Part shown: piece by piece, positions 1-6,185 of the stretch
Position numbering within the stretch: the first letter of the stretch is position 1
Layout of the letters: the number at the start of each line of letters is the position of its first letter
NCBI GenBank assembly: GCA_026991005.1
Contig: JALXCH010000265.1
Coordinates: 1-6,185, forward strand
Origin: Calditrichia bacterium
Lineage (GTDB): Bacteria > Calditrichota > Calditrichia > RBG-13-44-9
Length of the DNA: 6,185 bases
Reading direction: 5' to 3'
Program-made: the position numbers and the translations under genes
The notes under the pieces: generated by a model
What the model saw: only the letters and a program-made list of their open reading frames with translations
Told to the model about the DNA's origin: nothing
The model's database searches: none

Positions 1-162
1 GGCAATCATATTTTTATCACTTACTCAAGGAAATATCCTTTTCAACAGGATTTTGAAGCACTCTCGAATGACTGGAAAACGGTTGGTGATGATATTCGTA
101 ATGCCATTCATATTTTTTCGGAGTCAGAGCTAATTTCAGAAAATAAGAAGAATTCAGAATGA
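1..162 (+). CDS. 3' end of an unrecognised protein gene (partial)
   Basis: Reading from base 1, one frame stays open for 53 codons and ends in TGA at 160-162. The C-terminal peptide is polar and charged, contains QQDFEALSNDWKTVGDD and ends ENKKNSE. I do not recognise a family and see no motif, membrane segment or signal. A second frame is also open over much of this stretch, so the evidence is compositional only: the chosen frame has a soluble-protein-like mix of D, E, K and N. It is clearly more AT-rich than the genes downstream, which could mean a recently acquired or fast-evolving gene, but the sample is too short to be firm. No GC-rich terminator hairpin follows the stop. Confidence 0.5.
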   Translation, partial: GNHIFITYSRKYPFQQDFEALSNDWKTVGDDIRNAIHIFSESELISENKKNSE

Positions 163-390
163 ATTTTACAACAATTGCATTTCAAGGAAAAACTTAATTA
201 AATCTTGTGCTGTTTCCTTTCCCTCTTAACAAAAAATAAATCATTGTTTTAAACTTTACTCCGTCCCCCGGTGAACAATTTTTCTCTTTCTTTTCCCATT
301 ATTTTTTTTATTTTTGAGTAAAGCCGGAGGGAGTGAATCCTTTCTTAACCCCCGGCTGTTTAATTGTATTTAAAAAGCGGGTAAACAATC
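163..390 (+). promoter_or_regulatory. AT-rich intergenic region, probable promoter and leader of the barrel-protein operon
   Basis: No credible gene lies here. The region is strongly AT-rich and contains long T runs around 278-315. TATTTTTG at 309-316 exactly matches the Bacteroidota-type -7 element TAnnTTTG, but no clear -33 element sits upstream and T-rich DNA makes chance matches likely. Two GC-rich patches stand out. GCCGG (323-327) can pair with CCGGC (352-356) to form a hairpin. Alternatively, CCGG-A-GGGA (324-332) can pair with TCCCCCGG (264-271). These two pairings exclude each other. The sequence just before the start codon at 391 (AGCGGG at 376-381) is at best a weak Shine-Dalgarno. 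An in-frame TAA at 382-384 rules out a start further upstream. Promoter placement is inference. Confidence 0.35.
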
Positions 391-3225
391 ATGCGACCCA
401 GGTATTATCTCACAATTCTGTTGCTGTGGATGTTCTGGGTAAGTTCTCTGCCCGCCCAGTGGTTTTATTATGGTCGCAATAAGGTGCAATACACCCACTT
501 CGACTGGCACGTGCTGAAAACAGAGCATTTCGACATTTTTTACTACCCGGAGATGGAGACGCTGGCCGAACAGGGGGCACATTTCGCCGAAAGCGCCTAT
601 CACTATCTGGAAAACAAATTTAATTTTTCCATCAACCGACGCATACCGCTCATTTTTTACAGCTCCCACCTCCACTTCGAACAAACCAACATTACCCCGG
701 CTTTTGTCCCGGAAGGTGTGGGCGGCTTTTTTGAATTCGTGAAAGGACGGGTCGTTATTCCCAGCGATGGCAGCGTGAACCTCTTTCGCAAAGTAATTTA
801 TCACGAGCTGGTTCACGTATTCATGCATAGTAAAATTTATTTTGTGAATAAAGAACATGCCCGGTTCGAAGGTACTTATCCACCCCTCTGGTTTGTGGAA
901 GGGCTGGCGGAATACTGGTCCAGCGCCTGGGACGCGCAGGCGGAGATGGTCATTAAAGATGCCGTGTTGAACAATTACATCGTTCCCCTTTCCCAGATGT
1001 ACCGCATCTCCGGTAGTTATATGATGTACAAGGAAGGGCAGGCCATTCTGGAATATATTGCCGAACATTACGGGGAAGAGAAAATTCTTCTCCTGATGGA
1101 AAATATCTGGAAGTACAGCCGGTTCGAAGAAGTTTTCCGGGATGTCATCGGGAAAACATACCCCGAGTTCGACCAGGAATGGATTTATTATTTGAAAAAG
1201 AAGTATTACCCACTCATCAAAGAGCAGGATTTTTCCCGGGTAACCACTACCACCATTGTTCGGGATGGTTACAATTTCAAACCGGCATATTTCCGGGATG
1301 CCGATAAACGGGAGTATGTGGTATTTGTGGGGAATCGGGGTGGTTACTCCAACATTTTTATCAAACCCCTCCGCAAACAGCCTCTCCATTTACCGGAACA
1401 TGTGGGCGTGCTGGTAAAAGGGGAGCGTACCTCCGATTTTGAATCGTTTCACCTCTTCTCCAGCAAAATCGATGTGGATAAGGAAGGGAATCTGGTCTTT
1501 TCGGCAAAAAGCGGAGAAAACGACGCCCTGTACCTCTTTAACATCCCCGAACATCGCGTCGTTAAGAAATTTCAGTGGGAGAAGGTGGTGGGCATCTCCT
1601 CGCCGTCCTTTTCGCCGGATGGCCATCAGGTGGTGTTCAGTGCGCTGGATTTTGCCGGAAAACAAGATATCTATTTACTGGATTTGCGCACGGGCGACCT
1701 CCAGCGCTTAACCGATGATTATTATGACGACCGAGCACCATCCTTCTCCCCGGATGGGCGCAAAATCGTCTTTTCTTCGGATCGTACACGTTTTGGCATC
1801 GATTGGAAGTACAACCTGTTCCTTTACCATCTGGATACCGGATTAATTTATTATGTCACCGCCGGTCCGCATCAGGATCGCACCCCGGTCTGGTCTCCCG
1901 ATGGCCGCTACATCGCTTTTACCTCCGACCGGGATTCTTCGTTAAACATCTGGATTGCGGATGTCTCCGCCATTCAGGAATGGGATGCCGAAAGTTACCG
2001 CCAGGTACACCTCCGGCAAATTTCCAATTTCGCCAATGCAGCGTTCGATCCCGAATGGGCGGATTCCTCCCGATTGCTTTTCGCTGCCTACGAGAACAAC
2101 CGCTTTCAAATTCGCATGATGGAAGATATTCCCGGTAAATTCGAGAAACCTTACCGCCTGGTGCACAATTCGCCTTTGTTCGGCAATCGACACTGGCATG
2201 TGCCGCGGCTCTCCGGAAGCAAAGTCCAGGCGCGGCAAAAGTACCGTAAAAAGTACGATCTGGATGTGGCACAAACCCAGGTGAGCCAGGATCCCTTCTG
2301 GGGAACCACGGGCGGCGCCACCCTGGCTTTTTCCGATGTGCTGGGCAACGATCAATATTTCTTAATGATTTACAACAACACCCAGACCCGTGCCGATTTC
2401 TTCAAAAGCTTCAATGTGGCAATTACCAAAGTGTCGCTGGAGAAACGAACCAATTTTGGGTACGGACTGTTTCGCATCTCTGGCCGTTTTTACAACCTTC
2501 GGGACGGGTTTTATTACGAAGACCGCGCCGGGGGATTTTTCACCATCAGCTACCCTTTCTCCCAGTTCGAACGCCTGGAATTTAATACCAATTTAAGTTA
2601 CTCGGACAAAGATGTGTACGGAGTTTATCGCCGCATGGCACTGCTTTCCTCCAATTCCATCACTTTTGTTTCCGACAACTCCATCTGGTATTACACCGGT
2701 CCCATCAATGGGCATCGGTACATGATTTCTCTGGCGAACACCTACGATGTGCGCTGGTCGAACGTGAACTACTACACCATCTGGTTGGATTTACGCCAGT
2801 ACATTCGCATCAGCAAACCGTTTACATACGCCCTGCGGTTGCTGACTCTGTACAACGAAGGGAAAGAAACCCGCTGGTTTTATCTGGGCGGGAGCTGGGA
2901 TTTGCGGGGATATCCTCGCTTTTCGCTGCGTGGGGAGAAAATATTTTTGTTTTCGCAGGAATTGCGTTTCCCGCTGTTGAATTTGTTGATGCTGCAATTT
3001 CCTTTTGGTAGTGTGGGATTTCCGGGCATTCGCGGTGCGATATTTCTGGATGCCGGAAACGCTTGGAACGACCAGTGGAAGGGACTGTTGGGAAGCGCCG
3101 GTTTTGGATTTCGGATGAATCTGGGAGGTGTGCTGGTGCTGCGGCTGGATATTGGCCGTCGAACCGATTTTAACAAATTTACCTCCCGCTGGTTTACTCA
3201 ATTTTTCTTTGGATGGGATTTTTGA
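391..3225 (+). CDS. Secreted peptidase-MA-like / TolB-like propeller / Omp85-type outer-membrane barrel fusion protein
   Basis: This 944-residue envelope protein has three parts. Residues 1-22 form a signal peptide, with likely cleavage at LPA|Q. Residues about 40-260 resemble the peptidase MA family (gluzincin-like zinc metallopeptidases): HELVH at 138-142 gives the HExxH zinc and catalytic motif, and E170 in FVEGLAEYW is the expected third ligand. Residues about 290-590 are a TolB/PD40-type beta-propeller, with FSPDG at 407-411 and 452-456, WSPDG at 501-505, a degenerate repeat near 551-559 and two weaker repeats before 400. Residues about 637-944 look like a transmembrane beta-barrel, with FSDVLGND at its start, YLGGSWDLRGY at 831-841 containing the LRGY hallmark of Omp85 loop 6, FLDAGNAW at 885-892, and a C-terminal Phe (F944). 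No POTRA domains are visible. It should sit in the outer membrane with its N-terminal domains probably periplasmic. The substrate is unknown. It is the first gene of an operon; the next start overlaps its stop by one base. Confidence 0.9.
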   Translation: MRPRYYLTILLLWMFWVSSLPAQWFYYGRNKVQYTHFDWHVLKTEHFDIFYYPEMETLAEQGAHFAESAYHYLENKFNFSINRRIPLIFYSSHLHFEQTNITPAFVPEGVGGFFEFVKGRVVIPSDGSVNLFRKVIYHELVHVFMHSKIYFVNKEHARFEGTYPPLWFVEGLAEYWSSAWDAQAEMVIKDAVLNNYIVPLSQMYRISGSYMMYKEGQAILEYIAEHYGEEKILLLMENIWKYSRFEEVFRDVIGKTYPEFDQEWIYYLKKKYYPLIKEQDFSRVTTTTIVRDGYNFKPAYFRDADKREYVVFVGNRGGYSNIFIKPLRKQPLHLPEHVGVLVKGERTSDFESFHLFSSKIDVDKEGNLVFSAKSGENDALYLFNIPEHRVVKKFQWEKVVGISSPSFSPDGHQVVFSALDFAGKQDIYLLDLRTGDLQRLTDDYYDDRAPSFSPDGRKIVFSSDRTRFGIDWKYNLFLYHLDTGLIYYVTAGPHQDRTPVWSPDGRYIAFTSDRDSSLNIWIADVSAIQEWDAESYRQVHLRQISNFANAAFDPEWADSSRLLFAAYENNRFQIRMMEDIPGKFEKPYRLVHNSPLFGNRHWHVPRLSGSKVQARQKYRKKYDLDVAQTQVSQDPFWGTTGGATLAFSDVLGNDQYFLMIYNNTQTRADFFKSFNVAITKVSLEKRTNFGYGLFRISGRFYNLRDGFYYEDRAGGFFTISYPFSQFERLEFNTNLSYSDKDVYGVYRRMALLSSNSITFVSDNSIWYYTGPINGHRYMISLANTYDVRWSNVNYYTIWLDLRQYIRISKPFTYALRLLTLYNEGKETRWFYLGGSWDLRGYPRFSLRGEKIFLFSQELRFPLLNLLMLQFPFGSVGFPGIRGAIFLDAGNAWNDQWKGLLGSAGFGFRMNLGGVLVLRLDIGRRTDFNKFTSRWFTQFFFGWDF

Positions 3226-4418
3226 TGAAACAGCCCCTGAAACATCGGGCGAGGTTCGGGTTGGTGAGCGCGGCGGTGCTCACGGGCATATTGTTCCTGC
3301 TGGCATGTGGAGGTCTGGTAAAACTGCACATTTCCGAGAGAGCCTTTGCTCCCGAAGCGGAAAAATGGGCCCAACCCTACGGAAATATGCAACGGCAGCA
3401 CCGGGTGAAGGGTGATGTGCCCCCGCCCTATGGAGTGGTGTGGCAACGACGGTATCGCAGTGTGGTCACCGATCACCCGCTGGCAATCGACAGCGTGCTG
3501 GTGCTCACCACCCAGAGCGGCATGATGGCCTATTTCCATCTGCCCGAAGGGGATTTGATGGGCGATGGTCACCTTATTCCGGGAATGAGCCACGGCCCCA
3601 CCATCCGGGAGAACATCGTTTACGTCTCCGGTAACCTGGGCGATTACACCCTGGCGGCTTTTGATATGAGCAATGTACAGGTACTGTGGAAAACCCGTTT
3701 TTCCCATTTGAACAGCTCCCCCCTGCTGTGGGACGATCGGGTCATCGTGGCGGGGGATTCGGGAAAGGTGCTGTGTGTGCAGGCACAGGATGGGAAAGAG
3801 GTGTGGCGATATTCCACCGGCGAAACCGTTTTTGGAAATCTGGCTGCGGATTCTAACTCCCTGTATCTGGCCGATGTGCGCGGGAGGGTGGTTTGCCTGG
3901 ATGTGCGCAGCGGACAGCCACGCTGGCAGGTTCAGGTAAAGGAAAATGTTTACGCCGGGCCCACCATCGGGGAGGGACTGCTTTTTCTGGGCACGACGGC
4001 GGGGATATTTTACGGCATCGATACCCGAAACGGGGAAATCCGCTGGCAATTCCGCACCCGCGGTTCGATTTACGGCCATGCCGCTTACGGAGATGGTGTG
4101 GTTTATTTTGGTTGCGACGACCACTACGTGTACGCTTTGCGCAGCCACGATGGAAGCGAACTCTGGAAGTTTCGCACCGGGAGCATCGTAAACACCACGC
4201 CGCTGGTAGGGGATCAGTTTCTCTATTTTGGCGGCTGGGATCGCTTCTTTTACGTGCTGGATCGCTTTACCGGCGATTTGATTTACCGGCAGGAATTTCC
4301 CCGCCCGTTTAAATCGTCGCCTATTATTTACCAGGGGAAAATTTATTTCCATCTGGCCAATTACAAATTATTTTGTCTGGAGAATCGTCCCGGTCAGGCC
4401 GGGGGAGGAAATAAATGA
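3225..4418 (+). CDS. BamB-like lipoprotein with eight PQQ-type propeller repeats
   Basis: This is a 397-residue protein if started at 3225. That ATG overlaps the preceding stop as TGATG and places a short basic N-terminus before a hydrophobic stretch and the lipobox LLAC (25-28). Cys28 would therefore be lipidated. Gly29 follows rather than Asp, consistent with outer-membrane sorting under the E. coli rule. An ATG at 3213 would add four residues but has no ribosome site. The mature part is a repeat protein: the G-x-x-x-W element recurs about every 40 residues, at W73, G113 (Trp lost), W155, W194, W234, W274, W314 and Y354. Eight blades is the number found in BamB, the propeller lipoprotein of the BAM complex. 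I see no features of a quinoprotein dehydrogenase, so a scaffold or binding role is more likely than catalysis. Coupling to an Omp85-type barrel gene suggests the two products work together; that is inference. A generic PQQ-like repeat lipoprotein remains possible. Confidence 0.9.
   Translation: MKQPLKHRARFGLVSAAVLTGILFLLACGGLVKLHISERAFAPEAEKWAQPYGNMQRQHRVKGDVPPPYGVVWQRRYRSVVTDHPLAIDSVLVLTTQSGMMAYFHLPEGDLMGDGHLIPGMSHGPTIRENIVYVSGNLGDYTLAAFDMSNVQVLWKTRFSHLNSSPLLWDDRVIVAGDSGKVLCVQAQDGKEVWRYSTGETVFGNLAADSNSLYLADVRGRVVCLDVRSGQPRWQVQVKENVYAGPTIGEGLLFLGTTAGIFYGIDTRNGEIRWQFRTRGSIYGHAAYGDGVVYFGCDDHYVYALRSHDGSELWKFRTGSIVNTTPLVGDQFLYFGGWDRFFYVLDRFTGDLIYRQEFPRPFKSSPIIYQGKIYFHLANYKLFCLENRPGQAGGGNK
4401..4410 (+). 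promoter_or_regulatory. Strong ribosome binding site of the PEGA gene
   Basis: GGGGGAGGAA contains GGAGG at 4404-4408, six bases before the ATG at 4415. It lies inside the last codons of the lipoprotein gene and supports the ATGA overlap start. The match is much better than the sequence before the first gene of the operon, so the third product may initiate partly independently of coupling. Confidence 0.75.
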
Positions 4419-5182
4419 GATTTCTTTTCGTTCTGTTAATCGCTGTTCTTCCTGCGCTGGGGCAGAATTCCAGCAAACCTGCCACCATTCGGGTGCATTC
4501 GTCCCCTTCCGGACTCACGGTACGCATCGACTCGCTGGTGGCGGGAAAAACACCGGTGGATAGCATTGCTGTTTCCCCGGGATTACACCGGGTGGAAGTG
4601 GCCAGTCCCTACCCCGGATTGTGGAATTACGCCGACCTCCAGCAAACGGTGATGCTGCAACCGGGGCAGGACACCACACTTGTTTTCCGCTACTACCGGA
4701 TGGTGCTGATTAATTCGATACCCTTCCATGCCCGGGTGCAACAGGGAGAAACAGAGATTGGCGAAACGCCTTTTTACCTCCCGTTCGAACCCAATCGCGG
4801 TAAAACGTTTCTGGTGAGCAAATTAGGGTATCAATCCCGCGAGTTCACCCTGCTCACTCCAGAACCCGTACTGATTTATCTTGAACCAATTACCCCGGAA
4901 ATTTCCATGGTAGAACAAAGCTCCTTTAGCTACGCACTGCTTCATACCAATTTAAAGAAAAAATTTCTCTTTTTAACCGGGACGCTGGTAGGCCATTGGC
5001 TGGCGTTTTATTTTAAAAATGTTGCCGATGCCCATTACGACCGCTACCTGCACACCAGCGACCCCGTAGCGATGGAAAAATACTGGAACGAGACCCGCAA
5101 ATACGATCGCTATTCCGATATTACCCTGGGAGTCTCGTACGTCTTTTTAACCGGATTGATTTACACGGTGGTCTGGCACTAA
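4415..5182 (+). CDS. PEGA-domain membrane protein
   Basis: This 255-residue protein has a cleavable signal peptide (residues 1-16, likely site ALG|Q). The first PEGA-type repeat is clear: SSPSGLTVRIDSLVAGKTP at 29-47, matching the family pattern S-x-P-x-G-x-x-V-x-I-D-x5-G-x-T-P. A second, weaker copy runs about 97-156, with IGETPFYLP at 115-123 and the typical glycine-tyrosine turn at 138-139. Near the C-terminus two hydrophobic segments (184-200 and 236-254) flank a conserved-looking loop rich in aromatic and charged residues (201-235, with AxxxYDRYL and KYDRYSD). This resembles the C-terminal module seen in FCB-group proteins with Y/D-rich loops between helices. PEGA domains are extracytoplasmic beta-sandwich modules whose role is mostly unknown, often linked to surface polymers or S-layers. 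The start overlaps the lipoprotein stop (ATGA), so it is co-translated with the barrel and propeller genes and probably serves the same envelope process. Confidence 0.85.
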   Translation: MRFLFVLLIAVLPALGQNSSKPATIRVHSSPSGLTVRIDSLVAGKTPVDSIAVSPGLHRVEVASPYPGLWNYADLQQTVMLQPGQDTTLVFRYYRMVLINSIPFHARVQQGETEIGETPFYLPFEPNRGKTFLVSKLGYQSREFTLLTPEPVLIYLEPITPEISMVEQSSFSYALLHTNLKKKFLFLTGTLVGHWLAFYFKNVADAHYDRYLHTSDPVAMEKYWNETRKYDRYSDITLGVSYVFLTGLIYTVVWH

Positions 5183-5192
5183 TTTTTTAACA

Positions 5193-5202
5193 GGGAGGAA
5201 GG
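5193..5202 (+). promoter_or_regulatory. Orphan Shine-Dalgarno-like sequence before a 25-codon TTG reading frame
   Basis: GGGAGGAAGG lies just after the PEGA gene and serves no recognised gene. The only start codon at usable distance is TTG at 5209, opening a 25-codon frame that ends in TAG at 5284-5286. Its first residues, MRIFIIEN, look like the first strand of a response-regulator receiver domain, but the rest does not continue as one. It could be a leader peptide, a decayed gene end, or chance. Confidence 0.25.
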
Positions 5203-5220
5203 TCGCTTTTGAGAATTTTT

Positions 5221-5381
5221 ATTATTGAAAATCCGGAATGTCCCCGTCAAAATATTCCAGGTTTGTGGGCGAAAGTGAATTGGTAGAGCCAGCGTTCATT
5301 GGAAATAAGCCTTCACCAACTCTCTAACACGCTGAAGCGGACGACGGGAAGTGTGCTTTTTGACGGGTTTCCGGAAATAAT
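5221..5381. repeat. Long interrupted inverted repeat in the gap before the histidine kinase
   Basis: Three blocks pair across a roughly 105-base centre. ATTATT (5221-5226) pairs with AATAAT (5376-5381), TCCGGAA (5232-5238) with TTCCGGA (5369-5375), and CCCGTCAAAA (5243-5252) with TTTTGACGGG (5358-5367). That gives 23 base pairs, interrupted by a 5-base bulge and a 4-by-1 internal loop. The centre can form smaller hairpins: TTGGT (5280-5284) with ACCAA (5315-5319), and CGC/GCG closing UGAA at 5330-5339. It could be a structured leader RNA for the kinase gene or a small MITE-like element with inverted ends. The sequence TGAAAA occurs on both flanks (5226-5231 and 5383-5388), but the right copy is not adjacent to the repeat, so a target duplication is not established. 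No T-run follows, so it is not a standard terminator. Confidence 0.6.
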
Positions 5382-5400
5382 CTGAAAAACCGAGCTTGCT

Positions 5401-6185
5401 ATGCGCAAAAATCCGTTCCGAATATTTTTTCACCCCCTCTTTGTGTTTGTGATGGTGCAGATTGCCTGGCTCACGCTGGTGGGGTTGTGGATTTACTGGT
5501 TCACCTCAAACTACATTATTTTAAAGCAGGTGGGGGAGCGGATTGCCCCGCGCATGGTGAACACCGGTTCCCAGATTATGGCACTGATTTCGGGGCTGGT
5601 ATTGCTGGTGATGGTGCTGGTAGGGATTTATTTTGTTTTCATCTACCTGACCCGACAAATTAATATCACCCGCCTGTACGAAACGTTCATTGCTAATTTT
5701 ACCCATGAGCTCAAATCGCCGCTGGCTTCGTTACAACTGCATCTGGAAACATTGCGCTTGCGCCGGGTTCCACCGGAGAAGCAGCAATTATTCATCGATA
5801 TGATGCTAAAAGATACCCGCCGCTTAAAACATTTGATTGACTCCATCTTGAATATCTCCCAGATTGAACAGAACAAAATGGGGTACAATTTCCAGGTGGT
5901 GGTGGCAGAACGATTTGTACGGGAAGCAATCCGGGAATTACGCGAAATGTTCAAACTCCCCGAGGATGCCATTTCCATCGTGGGTTCGGCACCTTTCGAG
6001 TGGGTGGTGGATCGGGAAGCCATGAGCACGGTCTTTTCCAATCTAATCGACAATGCCATAAAATATACTCCGGGAAAGTTTCGGTTAACGGTGGAATTAA
6101 GCTGTACAGAGAAAAATATTTGCATTAAATTTAAGGATAAGGGAATTGGCATTGCTTCCCGGGATTTACCCCGGGTGTTCGAAAA
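5401..6185 (+). CDS. Sensor histidine kinase, 5' part (cut by window end)
   Basis: The frame is open from ATG 5401 to the window edge, giving 261 residues. An in-frame TGA at 5383-5385 with no other start after it fixes the start, although the ribosome site is weak (GAG at 5392-5394). Two membrane helices (about 13-35 and 60-83) enclose an extracytoplasmic loop of only about 24 residues. Helix two leads directly into the dimerisation and phosphoacceptor domain: FTHELKSPLASL with phosphorylated His102, followed by LKDTRRLKHLIDSILNISQIE. The HATPase domain begins with the N box NLIDNAIKYTP (Asn218 binds Mg-ATP), then the G1 box DKGIGI (246-251) and the start of the F box PRVFE (257-261). No HAMP, PAS or periplasmic sensor domain is visible. 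It autophosphorylates on His and passes phosphate to a response regulator, which most likely lies just downstream outside the window. The signal is unknown; the kinase may sense membrane state or a partner protein. Confidence 0.93.
   Translation, partial: MRKNPFRIFFHPLFVFVMVQIAWLTLVGLWIYWFTSNYIILKQVGERIAPRMVNTGSQIMALISGLVLLVMVLVGIYFVFIYLTRQINITRLYETFIANFTHELKSPLASLQLHLETLRLRRVPPEKQQLFIDMMLKDTRRLKHLIDSILNISQIEQNKMGYNFQVVVAERFVREAIRELREMFKLPEDAISIVGSAPFEWVVDREAMSTVFSNLIDNAIKYTPGKFRLTVELSCTEKNICIKFKDKGIGIASRDLPRVFE

Noticed and set aside
151..165. AATTC/GAATT small hairpin at the end of the first partial gene
   Set aside because: Five AT-rich base pairs and no real T tract; too weak to call a terminator.
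345..372. Sigma70-like TTAACC / TATTTA pair with 16-base spacing
   Set aside because: Only 4 of 6 and 3 of 6 consensus matches, and the resulting 5' leader would be only about 12 bases.
333..482. GTG leader frame behind GGAGGGA before the first operon gene
   Set aside because: The GTG is only two bases from the Shine-Dalgarno-like core, too close for normal initiation, and the frame runs out of phase into the real gene.
370..1389. Long minus-strand open frame (339 codons) opposite the peptidase domain
   Set aside because: The + strand frame carries a signal peptide and the HExxH motif in the same place. The antisense frame shows no recognisable motif.
3213..3224. Alternative start of the lipoprotein gene at 3213
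   Set aside because: No ribosome site precedes it and it only adds MGFL. The ATG at 3225 couples to the preceding stop and gives a standard lipoprotein signal.
3198..4352. Long minus-strand open frame (384 codons) opposite the propeller lipoprotein gene
   Set aside because: It is antisense to a gene with clear repeats, lipobox and coupled start. Its translation is rich in H, Q and P with no domain, as expected for a shadow frame.
3225..4418. Quinoprotein (PQQ-dependent) dehydrogenase
   Set aside because: The repeats are of the PQQ-propeller type, but the protein is short, lipidated and lacks dehydrogenase active-site features; a BamB-like scaffold fits better.
5643..6152. Minus-strand open frame (169 codons) opposite the histidine kinase
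   Set aside because: The + strand contains the H, N and G1 boxes of a histidine kinase, so the antisense frame is a shadow.

Overview
The window looks like chromosomal DNA from a Gram-negative, outer-membrane-bearing bacterium of the Fibrobacterota-Chlorobiota-Bacteroidota (FCB) superphylum. A Calditrichota/KSB1-type lineage would fit best. This is an inference from protein architecture: signal peptides ending in ...AQ, a peptidase-MA/TolB-like propeller/Omp85-type barrel fusion, and a PEGA protein with a two-helix C-terminal module. No marker gene is present, so the assignment is tentative. All convincing genes are on the + strand. There is no tRNA, rRNA, CRISPR array, insertion sequence or classical rho-independent terminator that I can see.

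Layout: (1) 1-162 is the 3' end of an AT-rich, unrecognised gene. (2) 163-390 is an AT-rich intergenic region that should carry the promoter and leader of the next operon. (3) 391-5182 is a tightly coupled three-gene operon. Its first gene encodes a 944-aa secreted protein joining an HExxH metallopeptidase-like domain, a TolB-like propeller and a C-terminal outer-membrane barrel. The second encodes a 397-aa lipoprotein with eight BamB-like propeller repeats, and its start overlaps the previous stop by one base (TGATG). The third encodes a 255-aa PEGA-domain protein with two predicted C-terminal membrane helices, and its start overlaps the previous stop as ATGA behind a strong Shine-Dalgarno sequence. 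(4) 5183-5400 is an intergenic stretch holding a long interrupted inverted repeat (5221-5381). (5) 5401 to the window end is a sensor histidine kinase, cut off by the window edge inside its ATPase domain.

Reading of the system: the operon pairs a barrel carrying the Omp85 hallmark LRGY motif with a propeller lipoprotein resembling BamB, the partner of BamA in the BAM complex. In place of POTRA domains, the barrel protein carries a metallopeptidase-like domain and a propeller. This suggests a dedicated outer-membrane assembly, export or quality-control module, but that function is an inference. The histidine kinase may belong to the same region functionally, but the 218-base gap and the structured element before it argue that it is a separate regulatory unit.
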